64,000 nt of DNA from Polytrichum commune (taxonomy: Eukaryota > Streptophyta > Polytrichopsida > Polytrichales > Polytrichaceae), in contig OX485808.1 in NCBI GenBank assembly GCA_950295325.1, forward strand, positions 5,646,501-5,710,500, written 5' to 3'. Shown here piece by piece: positions 1 through 12,800 of the stretch (within the stretch, counting starts at the first letter, position 1; each line of letters starts with the position of its first letter). The position numbers and the translations under genes are program-made. The notes beneath the pieces are model-generated. The model worked only from the letters and a program-made list of their open reading frames with translations. It did no database searches and was not told the DNA's origin.

Positions 1-920
1 ACGCGGAATCTAAGTTCATAAAACTTGGGAACAAGTCACCAAATAGATGGGGAAAATAATGCATGCAATAGAGTTATTTGTAAAGTGAAGCATATGAAAC
101 CAGGTTGGGGCGAAACAACATGTACACTAGTTTCTTGGAGGCCGGGTTGTAATCATCCAACAAGAATCCAACGTATAAGTTGGTTCACCCTCCCCTTGAA
201 ACCACATGTTTAGTTTCAAACCCTGGGTTTATGAGAATTAACACTAAGTCACTCATGTTTTCTTATTGATTAAATCACCATACACAAAAGAGTGGTGTTG
301 GGCTATTAAAGAAAACCGGCTTTCTAAAATATCCTACTAGGATGGGGTGGACCAAGCTAGCCTTGCATAGGCTAATCCATAATTTAGGACAATGGGTCCC
401 ATCTGCAACTATGTTTTAGATCCTAAAGTCCTATCAAAGTTTGAGAGGTAGAAAGAGGAGGTGCCAAATTTTTTACCCAGTTTTCAAAATAGACTTCAAT
501 ACACGACAAGTTAAGAAGCTCTCAATAGAAAGTTCTCTGAAAGCTACATAGATGCGAGTGAGATGTGACAAAGTATGTGAAGGGCACATTTTCTAGTTTG
601 GCCTTCACGTTGAAGGATTAAAGACCTTGCATAACTTTTTACAGGGCTTTGTGTTAAAGGGCCTTCTTTGACATCTGAATAATTTAGCATTTGACATGCA
701 CTTAAGCTTACAAAATATCATGAGACCCATAAGAAGATTTAGATTATTTTGAAGACTTTTGGAAGGTCATGTGAGGCTTGTTTCCATAGTTATGGTTGCA
801 TACAACCGAACCTATCATGCATCCAAACTAATTGTGTACCCCTTGATTCATGTAAGACTATTAGTAACGGACTTGAGATTTGGGGTGCCATGAATGTTAA
901 GAAATTAAACTGGAACAACC

Positions 921-1148
921 ACTACACTAAATGTGATATTTAGTGTGACTTACTATTTGGAATTATGCAATGCTACATCTATTTACTTTACATCTCATAT
1001 TTTACCAACAAATGTTAAATTGGTAGTTTGGACATTATAGAACATTGACAACTTCACTTGGTTAAAAAGAAAAACCAATGGTAAAAAGATATAGCATTGT
1101 GTAAATCCAAATAGTAAGACACACTAAGTATCATATTTAGTGGAGTAG
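921..1148. mobile_element. MITE, CACTAAATA family, complete copy
   Basis: Two ends of about 40 bp are inverted copies of each other. The left end reads CACTAAATGTGATATTTAGTG and then GACTTACTATTTGG. The right end, on the other strand, gives CACTAAATATGATACTTAGTG and then TCTTACTATTTGG. The inside is non-coding. This is a short non-autonomous element; the autonomous partner is not in the window. The terminal CACTA resembles CACTA-superfamily ends, but that assignment is only a guess. Confidence 0.75.
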
Positions 1149-1529
1149 GAGGTAGATGAAGGGAGTAGGAGGCCTCTAGGAGACAATGAAAGTTGAGCCT
1201 AGGAGATGCACCCTTTATTAAAAGCATGACTTACATACATGCATCACCTTTAGAGCAATATCCTATATTCATTTTTTGGGGGGACAAAAAGAGAAATACG
1301 TACACATGATCAAATGTAAGGGAGAATAGTCTCCCATTGATGTTGGTGCACAAAGCACCGATGTTTATTTTATCATATTTTTGGTTACTTATTTATGTTG
1401 AAAATACAAAGATTTAGAAGAATCATATTTGATGTCATTGGAATTCAAGCAATGGAGTTGTACAAACTAACAAGTGCAAGAACTAGAATTCAAAGAACAA
1501 AGTCAACGTTTTTTTTGGGGGGCGGTTTA

Positions 1530-1910
1530 TCACTTCACTAAATATGATATTTAGTGTCACACCCTATTTCATGTCACTATGGTAACTTTTTGGATGACAC
1601 TTCTTATGAATACATGAACAAATACTATCATGGACGATGGATGAGTTCATCCATCGGCCAAAACCCTACCTCCTCTTGTCAGCAACTTGTGATGAAATAT
1701 TGTCATGGATGATTGACATGTGGATGAAAAATCACTTGGTAAGTGACAATAATTGCAACACTGTAAATCTATAAACTGTAAATTTTTGTACAAGGAATGA
1801 CAAAGAATCTTGGGTTAACATTTAGTATTGGTGACAATATAGTGTGGTATACAATTAGTATTGAGCAAGACAATAAGAATTGGTGATACTAAATATCATT
1901 TTTTAGTGTA
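1530..1910. mobile_element. MITE, CACTAAATA family, longer variant
   Basis: Begins with CACTAAATATGATATTTAGTG near 1535 and ends with an inverted form of the same sequence near 1885-1905. Partial copies of the same interior occur elsewhere: left part at 34527-34678, right part at 29961-30183, right end at 22318-22412. Non-coding, about 380 bp. Confidence 0.7.
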
Positions 1911-4900
1911 GTTAGCAAAGAGATGCCAACTAGCCAAATCACGGTAACTTACACTGGGAGGCAAAAACGGGCATTTAAGCCACCTTTTGGTCGTCCTATC
2001 CTAGTAGGTCAAACACACTTTTAAGGTTTGTGCTATGCATATCACTTTTCATGAAGTTATTGTAAACTTGAAGATGTTGATGGGTAGCTACCACCGTGAT
2101 GAGTACGGTGGCTAGTGCACATGTGTGAAGACCCAATTGGACTACTTTGAACGTGTTGAGTTGTTTGTCATGATTTAGCTTGAATACATGTTTGATTTTT
2201 CCACAATGTATTAAAGAATTTTGAAACCCTACATGTCTAGGAGGACATTTTTGTCTTCAACTTAAGTGCTCTTTGGATCTTGCTCATAAATTTGTGTGCA
2301 TAGGTAACTTTTGAAGATTGTTTATCATCTTTAAATGTTTATTCATGAAATTGCATGTTTGGTTATCGCTAGGAGAAAACTTGTCTATTCCAACCATCCG
2401 TTGCAACTTGTTGATTGTAAGTCACGTTGAGAAGATGCTCTAGGGGGCTGGATTCTTCACTGAAACGTGGGTCATTATGAGTTATTCAAGAAGTTTATAT
2501 ATATAAAAAAATGTTCACATAGTAATGGCATGCTAGAAAATGGACTCATGTATTTTGTGAGCCCAAAAACGGGCCCACATAGGTTCTTTAACCTAAAGAT
2601 CGATTCATTAAGACTTGTGTTTTTGATTTTTACATTGATCATATTAAAACATAAAAAGAGTGATAGGTAGAGCTTAGAGTAGGATTAAGCTAAATGTCAA
2701 CATAACGTTAGGACTAGCTAGTGATAGGTTTGGATTACACTAAGTGTTAATAAAGTTAGCGAGGGGTAGCTTAGGTGTTGAGGGAGGAGTTGAGTTAATG
2801 TTTGAAGTAGGACTTATCAATTTTCAACTAAGGAGGTGGCTGGGCCGAGGGTTTTAGCGCTCTTATTGAGATCCAGACTATTTGAATTAGGAGGGGGGGG
2901 GGGCAGCCTCTTCGGCTAAACCCCTAGGCAGGGCCCAAGGGATGCGAAGGAGATCAGGGACGAAGGGGGTCCAAGAGGAGAGCGGAGTGTGTGTGTGTGT
3001 GATGAGGAGGGGAGGAGGAGAGATCTGCTGTGGCGAGGGGGCGGTGAGTGCCTGGATCAAGGGCGCCTCAAGCCAGGCAGTTTGAGGAGCGAGATACGGC
3101 TAAGCAAAAATTAACCTGTGGACACACCGAACAGGGGAGAGGACAAGTGGGGGGCCGCACAAGAGCAGAGAGGGTTGAGGATCGACCTTATTGATCAGGA
3201 ATGAATTGTTCAAATCTGGAGGAGGACAGGGGTGTTTGGGATCGGAAGGGGGATCACTGAAGCGCAATTCATTGGCGCTATGGCTGAGTTCTGCAAGGGC
3301 ATTATGGTTGTGAGCTGTGGGAAAGCGCTGAGGCAATGCGGCGAAGGAATACTTCCCTCCGAGGTCCCAACTGGGAAGCCTCTACCTCAAGAGGCCTAAC
3401 GGCCAAGGCTGCAGTAGCCAGCCACCAGACAGACTCAACCCATGACCGAATCGTGGCACGGCTGACCGGTGTACACAATGACGGGCAGTTGACGGGCGGG
3501 GGGAAGACCCTCGAACAACGTAGAATCCAGTGCAGCTGCCGAGGCTGCTGAGGTTTTACAGGCTGGGGGGTAAGACTGATAGTGCTTAGGCATGTGATGA
3601 ATACTTTTTTAGGCCAAAGCATAAGGGGCAGGTAGGGGATTAAGGTTATGAGGGAGAAAGTATGAGTAATGAGCCGCATGTTAGGCTCAAAAACCTTAGA
3701 GACTTAGGGATAAAGGGGTGTGGGGAGTAGGGAAGTGTGATAGTATGGAAGGGTGATCCTTGAGGATGAAGAGCCATTGAATTGGTTTGTATGGATTGAC
3801 CTTGAATAAAGGAGCAATGATGATATTATGGGGTAGAACATGGGTTATTGGGAGGTGACCTGCTTTGGAAGTAAGGTGTAAGCCACTGACCTCCACCTGG
3901 ATTAGGATGCTCAATGGTGGAGGTTTAGGGCTTACATATTTATAATAAGTTTTTGAATTTGATGTGATAAATGTCTTAATTACATATACAAAATATAAAT
4001 CATGAATTAAATGGGCCCTTATTACATATAAAATCCGCTCTTACTTTCCAATGAGAAAGTCATTTTACATTTTTTCATCCAGAGGATGTAAGTCAAACGA
4101 TTGCATCAAACAAACAAAGATGAGAGCACAAAAAGTTAGCCACAATATGGAGAGCAAAACTCAAGGGAGTCCATGAGCACTCCAAGAGATTTGAGTATGT
4201 AAAAACCAAGAACCCACATGCAAACCATAACAAGAATGAACATGATAGTCATTGAGGATTATTACCATACGACAACCATGGATGAAAATACAAATTGGAT
4301 GAAACTAGCACATCTATTGCCAATGTTTTCTCTAAACCTTAGGACCTTTTTGTACATTTGCCTTTACTTCAATGTTCTTAATAGCCTTTTTTAAGATGTA
4401 CACACCAGAGAACAATAACACCTCTCCCTTATGTATACTATGTACTCTAAAACCTCAAAAAAAAAAAACACCCTTCTTACACTCATGTTAGATTGTATGT
4501 GGTATAAGGAGTTTACCCCAGGAAGACCACATAAATATATCATTTTAGTTGCCAAACGGAGGTTCTTGGTAGTCAATCCCAAATCTACAACCAAATATCT
4601 CCAATTGGCAACCAAAATAATGTGATTATGCAATTTCTTGCCATGAGTTGCAATGGATGGTTGGAATACACATGTTCGAGGAGGAGGCTTATTGTCCTTT
4701 CCAGAGATGTCGTCCTCTGAGACGGCCACATCACTTCCTTTCTCCTAGTCATCTCTATACTTCACGAAGTGCACACATGCTTTCCAAGAGATATTTTGAC
4801 AGTTTAATCACTATCTAAGATCATATTATGCTTATGGGCTTCTACCAATCTATAGTATTTGTAATTCTAGCCCATTCTATCAAGCTTCTCATAAAAACAA

Positions 4901-5736
4901 TGAGATTTGCAATTATGAATTGAATATTTTTCAATTTTTTATTTCTAGATTGAATTGGGAAGACTGCACATTTGTTTTAGTTAGTCTATGCATATGGAAC
5001 CAATGATCATTTGATGATGACAAATCACAATGTTATCTTCTGTAATGATTCTCAAGGAGACCTTGCTATCTATTTTAACATCTTAGAAAGCTGTTTGGCC
5101 GTGAGGTTCTCGTAGGCATTTACAATCTCAAAGGCTTCAATTGGTGAGAAACTATCACTGCAATAGCAACCTAGAATCCGCACATGCTACTACAATGTGA
5201 AAATGGTTCTTGAAAGTTGAGAGTACATGGAAAACCAAGACATGCTTGATCTCCTGAGTTAGCATTTTTGAGTTCTTCAAGTAATCCTAAGCATTCTCTA
5301 CTAAGATTGTGAAACAATGTCACACAAGATATCTTAAATGAGCTCCAAAATCTCAAAATTTGACATTGGAAGGCGAGATGTTGACATGGCCTAAGTGACA
5401 TCAAGATCACATGAGGATCCAGGCAATCATACTAAGGAGAATACTTGATCCTTCAATCCTTCAAGAGCGGTTTGCTTATGCTCCATATTATGAACGGTCC
5501 TTTCCTTACCAACACTTTGTTATACAAATAGGTTCCATGTCACACTTACGGTAGTCACTTTGAATCTTTCGACTCAACTTTCTTCAAAACGTTTTAAGCA
5601 ACAAGCAACAACAGTCTACATTCACGATGAATGGATTGAATCTACATTCTACACATGATTGCAATACTCGGACTCTTTTCTTCCTCCAATTGATTGTTGA
5701 AAGGAGTATTGCACAATTATGGGCCAATACCACACC

Positions 5737-6306
5737 TCAAGATCTTGGTAGTGGCTTTGAATCATCGCGTGGTATGACCACCTTTTTTACGTACTCGCCG
5801 CAGTTGGCGATGATCACCTTCTTCTTTGTTCGGCCGCTGACTGACCCTTCTGCCTCCATGGCTTTCAACACATCAAAGCCCTCGACGACTTGGCCAAAAA
5901 CGACGTTCTTCCCATCCAACCACTTGGTTGCAGCTCCCGCAAACATGAATTGCGATGCACCTGTGTTAGTCCCCTTGTTCACCATTGACATGATGCCCGC
6001 CCCGATGTGCTTCCGCACAAAGTTTTCGTCTGCAAACCTCGCACCCCAGATGCACTCCCCGCCAGTGCCATTGTGGTTCACAATGTCGCCTCCTTGGATC
6101 ATGTAGCTTGGGACGATCCGGTGGAACGGGGTGCCCTTCAAGTGGAGCGGCTTCTTGAACACCTTGCCAACCCCAGAGGATCCCGTGCACAAAGCCCGGA
6201 AATTCTCAGCAGTTTTCGGGGTGATGTCTGCAAACAATTCCATTGTGATCGTGCCTGCATCTTTGTCACCGATGGTGATGTCGAAAAACACCTTCGGATT
6301 CTTGGC
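5737..6306 (-). CDS. Cyclophilin-type peptidyl-prolyl isomerase, start codon lost
   Basis: Single-domain cyclophilin fold covering the whole family length (about 185 residues), read without introns. Cyclophilins catalyse cis-trans isomerisation of prolyl bonds and assist folding. Family landmarks are present: NPKVFFDI at the N-terminus, [14 protein letters not shown] with the catalytic Arg, NGTGG, ADENF, a QF motif and WLDGK. Several active-site positions differ from human CypA: Phe60 is Tyr, Phe113 is Met and His126 is Asn. The conserved frame continues upstream of the first GTG as AKNPKV, where relatives have ATG before the Ala; here that codon is AAC. An in-frame TAA follows further upstream (6340-6342). 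It may be a retrocopy that lost its start, a gene with an unseen upstream exon, or a non-AUG start. The C-terminus carries an extra tail of about 18 residues. Confidence 0.8.
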   Translation of the reverse strand, partial: AKNPKVFFDITIGDKDAGTITMELFADITPKTAENFRALCTGSSGVGKVFKKPLHLKGTPFHRIVPSYMIQGGDIVNHNGTGGECIWGARFADENFVRKHIGAGIMSMVNKGTNTGASQFMFAGAATKWLDGKNVVFGQVVEGFDVLKAMEAEGSVSGRTKKKVIIANCGEYVKKVVIPRDDSKPLPRS

Positions 6307-6369
6307 GTTTCTACTTCCCAGCTTCCCAAAACATCCTTTTTATACATCGTCTACATAGTTTGGACATAA

Positions 6370-9300
6370 CATTGAAGAGGTGACAATTCCCATGGTCCAT
6401 AAAAGCACTTCCAATTTTTTTTAAATTTTAGTCTAGAATTTTAAACTCTTGAATTGTTGTTGGGGAGTGTGGGAGACTTCTCATATACTAATTTTGAAAG
6501 TGCATGCTTACACCCATTTACCTCATGCTCCTCATGCTTAAGATGGCAAGGGAGCGTTACTTTTGTGCTTAAGAATGTTAGGGAGAAGTAACACCAATAT
6601 TTTCACAAATTCTAAGTATTGTTCTTCTCGTCAAGGTGAGAAATTGACTGCCATATACATTAGTTCTATAAATTTGACACCAATTGTTTTAAATATTGTC
6701 ATCCCTTTCATGGTGTCACACAACCCTAAAGTTTCTCATGTTATGAAGTCTCGAGATGAAGGTCACATATAAAGCTTTCAGCCATAATTCTCTAAATTGA
6801 CTGGATCATGGAATGTATGTGTTTGTTGACGTTGGTGATGATAGATATAAAAATATGTAAGAGCATCAAAGTATGGAGGATGAGTAAGAATAGATGTTCA
6901 GAAACTATCTTCAAATTTGTGTTAATGAATGTCACATATATGTGTTTACATTTTCTTAAGCAATGACATTTGAACCATTGTTGAGTAAAAATGTGGGAGG
7001 AGAAACATAGATTTCACCTTGGGTATAAAGTGCCAGGTGGAAATTTGTCACTATCACTACCATAGCAACGGTGTATCTTCTCCTTGTCCCCCATCCAAGC
7101 ATGTCCCTTGAATCCTTGTGTGCCTTTTGAACGATTTCATATACAACACTCTTATAAAGAGTTCTAAACAATTAACCATCACAAAAAGATGTAAAACCTT
7201 TGCACAAATTGTCCATTTATGGCACCATTCCACTATTGGGGCTTTCATCAATGCAGTTGATTCATGATTCATAAAAATTGAGGTGAACCCACAACCATGA
7301 CCTCTATGAATTCACCGTGTTTCCAAGATACATTGGTTCGTTATCTCACATCATAAGTTACACTCTCAACGTAGAGATCACTCACATATCAAATTTAGCT
7401 TATTCTGAAGTTTCTATGAAAGAGAGTGTGAAACATCTTGCACAAGAGTATAAACATGCCCCAGTAAAATATATAGCTAATCACAGAAGTGGCACTGTCA
7501 TCCATTCAAGTCGGTTTTCGTGGAAAGTATGTAAAAAATTCCAAATCCTATTAGGCAAAACTCACATCTTCACATTATCTGACAATGGAGGGTTCTAACA
7601 TTTCTATTGCATTATGCATAAATGCAAGTGTGTTGACCCAAGATGTTGAAGAATGGAAAATGCAACTTAACAATCCTCGCCTACAAGTTCTTAATTGTGT
7701 CTACATTGTCACAAAATTTACCGAGTCTCTATGACAATTCATGCTTCAACCCTATGAATTATCTTCCAAGTTGTCAAAAACAACTCTCTATGCACAAAGA
7801 TATCAAGATAGGGAACAATTTCCTAGAGATTTGAATTGAAGCACATATCGGTGAGATGGCTTAAGTCATCCTTTAGAAAGGAAAAAAGAAAAAGGAACAC
7901 TAGTGTGGTACAGTGATGTGCGATGTCCGTTCACCATCTTTCAACCCATGCTCGCATGAGCATGGGGAGGTGCAAAGATGACCACCAGTAAGTATATCCA
8001 AAACCAACACTTGACCTAAATCCAACACCTAAAAATCTTGTACAATAAGAACATAGTTTTATATAAAAGATGTACACCATTTAAACATTTGACGTAGTTA
8101 AAGGTTGCCTACAAATGAGACTTCAAGCCTTTATAACTTTTACATATAATGTCCAAACGATGTGCTCTTCGATGCGTTGAAATCCTTCTAACCTTGCAAA
8201 TAAGAAAAGACATGAACTGGACAATTTTAATAATAAAGCCTATGCTCATTGTTTACTCTATTGCTTCCCTTCCTGCCTATTTTCCAATAGGTGGACTGAT
8301 AAGTCATCCCTTATGATAATCGTTAAACCCACATTTGAGTACAATTACTGATTGTTGTATAGAAATTAATTCCATGGGCCCTTGTCAAATAAATTCTATG
8401 GTCTCAATCCAATGAATGGGGAGAACTGACCGTTGGTTACAGATGAACTGGTTGAGAGCTTGAGAAGTAAATGGTTGAAGTTCAAGACTGCAGGAAAACT
8501 ACCAATCATTTGAGAGGAATCTATGAAATATACCTCAAAATAATAAAGAAAAACTGAAAGATATCAACATGTAGCTGGTTGGACTTGGAAACACTAGGAT
8601 CTTGACAGATTATGTATGCCCAAAAATATGCCTGGACACTGCTCAAATCGCACAGCCTCTTGATGATTGCCAAGAGTTTTCTGTACACTTCAGAGGCGTC
8701 AGTGCTTTTGAAAGGCTTCTGGAGAGTTTAATGCCCTGGCTTCTGCCATTGGCAGAGTTGGTACGTAATGAAACGTTGCATTATTACATGCCAATGTCAC
8801 ATGGCTGTCCTTGTTGTTGGAAAATGTTGATGTCTGTAGATTCCACGTATCGCAGTCAATGTAAGTAGTACTACAGACCAACTAGATTCTTGCACCAAAA
8901 TGTCGGTGAATAAATGGCTGTGAAGATCTCGCAGTACTTTATTCAATTCGGCATCACGTAACCCAAAACCCACACTATGTCTTCAGAGTTAGGACCATAT
9001 ATTTGAAGCCCCCAAATTGTATGACTCAGGTACATGATGTGGGTTTAAGGTTACGTGTGGGTTTTGGGTATACGAATGTTAGGTGTAAAACTAGTCAGGT
9101 CTGATTCTCCATGTTGCAAACTGTAGAAGTCAAAGTTGGTTTGATATATGGGTGAATGAATCATATCAATAATCAACATCAATAATGGTATCAAAAAAGC
9201 TACCCGTGGGCATCAAAATTGTAAAACCACTCAAATATCGATATCTAGAAGGGATGTATGTCAGGGTGAGAGAAGCTTTGTATATAAGAGCGGTTTTACC

Positions 9301-9800
9301 TAAGTATGAAGGTTCTTGCATAGTACATAGACCCAAAATGGTCTCAAAAAATACATAAAAAATACCGTCAAATGTCCATACCCTGCTGGTATCAAAAAAA
9401 GTGAAATCCTTGTTATAGTTAATACCAGACCAAACACTGGTAGAAACCTCAACCCCATCAGTACTTGTCTCTTTCTGTGTCGAGAAAAACAACTAACTAA
9501 AAAACTATTGATATATTTGTCATTACAAATCATATACATGAAATAGTATTTTCTTCAACCACGGTAATTGTTTTTTCAAGTCCATCCAATACAACATAAC
9601 CCAGTAGGGTGAAGGTGCCCTCTAGGGTACGATACAGTAACCAAAACTTTCCATACCCCAAAAATTTGGAAGGGGCTGATAATAAATAACAAGAAAACAC
9701 CAATCATCTATGTCAAAATTGCTAATATACAGAAACTATTGTACACACCCTATGCCGCAAACTATGCTCGTAGACTCAAACAAACCCAATGAATTTGTAT
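6370..9800. other. Intergenic region without recognisable gene
   Basis: AT-rich DNA between the cyclophilin frame and the oxidase gene. Open frames at 7317-7598 (plus), 7057-7272 (minus) and 8602-8868 (plus) have no recognisable domain and no family support. A dispersed repeat lies at 9165-9500. The part just right of this repeat lies downstream of the oxidase stop codon and may hold its 3' untranslated region. Confidence 0.5.
9165..9500. repeat. Dispersed repeat, copy 1 of a pair
   Basis: A block beginning near ATCAATAATCAACATCAATA and containing GGTATCAAAA and GGTGAGAGAA strings recurs in diverged form at 11870-12215, inside an intron of the oxidase gene. No coding capacity is seen. It is probably an old non-autonomous transposon family. 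Confidence 0.55.
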
Positions 9801-9812
9801 CCATAGCTGGTT

Positions 9813-12800
9813 TTAAGGTTCAAAGGTTGTTCCATTCTTGCTCTTGTTCACACGATCGTGAGGGCTCACAACAGGTGTATTGAGAGCTTGGCAGGCGGCC
9901 ATGGTTTTCACATGCTCCATCTCGTCTCCCTGTAGTGCATACAAACACACATGAAAAATATATTTTGCAACACAAGATAAATCGACTCCATTTACGGGTA
10001 AACTTATTAGGCGTAAAACCATGGTGGTGAATAAGAATTATGCGTGAGCATGCTGGATGGATATTTACACAGGGCTCCAATGTAAGGTAGATGGGTAATA
10101 AATGGTTTTCATTCTCTGCCCAGCCCGTTTTTCCGAGGATATGGACCGCACAATTAGTACAAGATCCAAAAATTGGATCTATGAACAGACACCAAAAAGA
10201 CATGTATTTGAAGAGATTGGCCTATGTGCTCAAAATATGCTGACCATTCTAGGCTCAATGGCCAACATGATTGAGGGGACCTATGTGACCACTTAATGAG
10301 CATGAGAAAAAGGTATTCATATGAGCGCCAGAAATTATGAGGCAAAATGGCTACCACCACAATTTGGATTTGCTAGTCATACTGAACTAATTGCATGTTT
10401 CATAACCTATGAGAAGTGGGTGCAGAGAGAAAAGTATCTGAATAACACACGTCTACCTTACATCCAATAAAGCACAGAAAGTTAGGTTTCAAATCTAAAA
10501 GAGATGGATGCTTACACAGATAGCCACGAAGACATCATAAAGGCTGTTAATCTTTGGGCGACGAGATGCTGGTGTCTGACTTGTCTGGAACTCGTCATAC
10601 CTGCACAATCAGCAAAGAAAACCTATATGAAATACAACACATATGGTCTAATATTTAGTTTTTAATGTGGTTTGATAAGTCAAGTGTACTTCTTACACCT
10701 TGATAGGAGGAGGGTTTCAAGAATTTGAGTAGAGAAGGGGATTTATGGATATAGCTTCTCTCTTACTTTATTAGTTCCTCCTAATGACAAAATGCAGGAA
10801 AAAATTGTTATGACAATAAGACCAAACCAGAGAGAAGAGAGAAAGAAAGATGACACCCATGTTTCCACCAGCATGAATTATGGTGCTGCTTCATTTTCGA
10901 GTTGGTATAAGTCTATTTGTAATCCCGCAATGGGCATTATAAGAATAAAAGGGGCCCCAAGGACTACTGCCTCCTTTCGAAGGTGAACACCTTTGAACGG
11001 GCGAGGACCCCTATCTCCCCCCAAGGGCAACCCCTAGGTTCCCACATGGGTGGTTGAAAATATCCGGTTCACCTGGATAGCCCACTATAATTGGGTGGAC
11101 CACATGTCATAGCATGCATTACAAAGAAGTGCTAAGAAGGCCACCCATCCGAGTACTATTATTCCGTCCTCGGGCGGCTCAACTTCAGAGTTCCCATGAA
11201 ATTCAGGTTGAGGCCTTGGGTTTGAGCCACCCTGAAGACCGGATTTACCACAATGCACTTAAAAATATTGTAACTTAACCATTAACTTTAGATATAAAAG
11301 CATGTAATGAAGGTCTAAATATAGTGGTAACTATGACGCTCACATGTAAAGGTCTTCATTTTCATAATACCCAACAGCCACAGGGGAAGGCGGTAGTGTC
11401 TTTAGAAGCTCCTCATTCGCGTCCACAAACTCTCCATACGTGTCCACTGTTTTCAAGATGGAATGGACACAAATTTGTAAGGAATATATCTTGTGAAAGT
11501 CAGATGAATTCGTGTGCAATCCCAGAAGTTAATTTTGCAAGGTACAAAACGGAACCAAGGACGTGTGGAGGACAACAAGAAGACTGACAGCTTTGAAAAA
11601 TTGGTGCTTTCCTCAAGATTAAAATTGAGCACCTGTTTGAACTTAACATTGCAATTCTACGTTAATCACCAAAATAATATTGTATCATCAACTATTGTTG
11701 TCAAGAAAGAAGCTCCAGAAATGACCCTTCACTTGAAATGTTTGGTAATTCTCCAACTACATGATGACGCTTGCTGTACGTTAAGGTCTGATTGGGCACG
11801 ACTCTGCCTAAATTCAATTTCTACACCATCATTTAAGAGGTTCCAACCAGATTTGATTTGATATAGAGATGAATGCATAGTATCAATAATCAACATCAAC
11901 AATGGTATTGTAGAACCTACCTGTGGGTATCAAAATTGTATTGCCAGTCAAATAGTCATATTTAGTGGGTATGTCAAGGTGAGAGAATCTTTGTATACCG
12001 AATTATTATATGAGTCGATACCAATCTCGACCATATTGATACTAGGGCAATTTGGCCTAAGTATGGAAGTTCTTGCATGGTATATAGACCCAAATGGCAT
12101 AAAAAACAATACCATCAAACACCCACACCCTACTGGTATCAGAAAATATGGAATTCTTTTAAAGATACCCAAATGGTAAAAAAAAAAGGCAATACCAGAC
12201 CAGCACTGGTTCCACCCAATCACATCATGACATGTGGCACTTTTTTTGCTTTCAAGAAACAGAGTAATATTCTAATGGACATGGATGGACCAATAACCCA
12301 CCTGCGTGCATCTCGATGAGCTCGGAGAAGTTGTAAGCAACTTTTGGAGAAATCAGGAACATTCCATTCAGGACCTATTACACATTGCCAAGAAACTTCA
12401 TTTTGTCCAGAACACATATTGAGGGAATATACAAATCTTTTAATCAAGCATGTTCTGTATTTCAATATGCAAGAATAAGGTGCTGTGGAATGATCTCATA
12501 CCCAGTAGTAAAAGAAGGCAGCATGCTGGCCAAAGAAACGATCCACCCACTCTAAGTCGCCTCCGAGTGACTCCATAATCTTGAGATGATGCATCTCATT
12601 CCATTCCTGACATGCAAGAGCAAAGTATTTTTACGTTTGCAATTTGACTCCAAGTATTTGTGCCCAGTGTTGTGTATACACCTGTGGATGCTAAAGTAGA
12701 TTTTGGAGACACATCATGCTGACTTAATAGTTGGTAAAGATATTGAAGCTTGATGGTTGATACAGGAACTGGACTAAATAGTCCTATTAGTGTAGGTCAG

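Larger units (their letters stand above)
1..5600. other. Gene-free AT-rich stretch with MITEs
   Basis: I see no coding region with recognisable protein similarity here; open frames are short and lack plausible splice or start context. The stretch holds two MITE-like elements (listed separately), a run of G near 2889-2902 followed by a short GT repeat near 2988-3002, and a locally G+C-richer block at about 2820-3560. Minus-strand open frames in that block (3100-3679) have no motif I recognise and are probably chance. Confidence 0.6.

Noticed and set aside
3100-3679. Two overlapping minus-strand open frames in the G+C-richer block
   Set aside because: No known motif, no splice or codon evidence, and composition explains their openness.
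11514-11861. Plus-strand open frame of 115 codons within the PTOX gene
   Set aside because: Overlaps a PTOX intron, has no recognisable domain and no start context.
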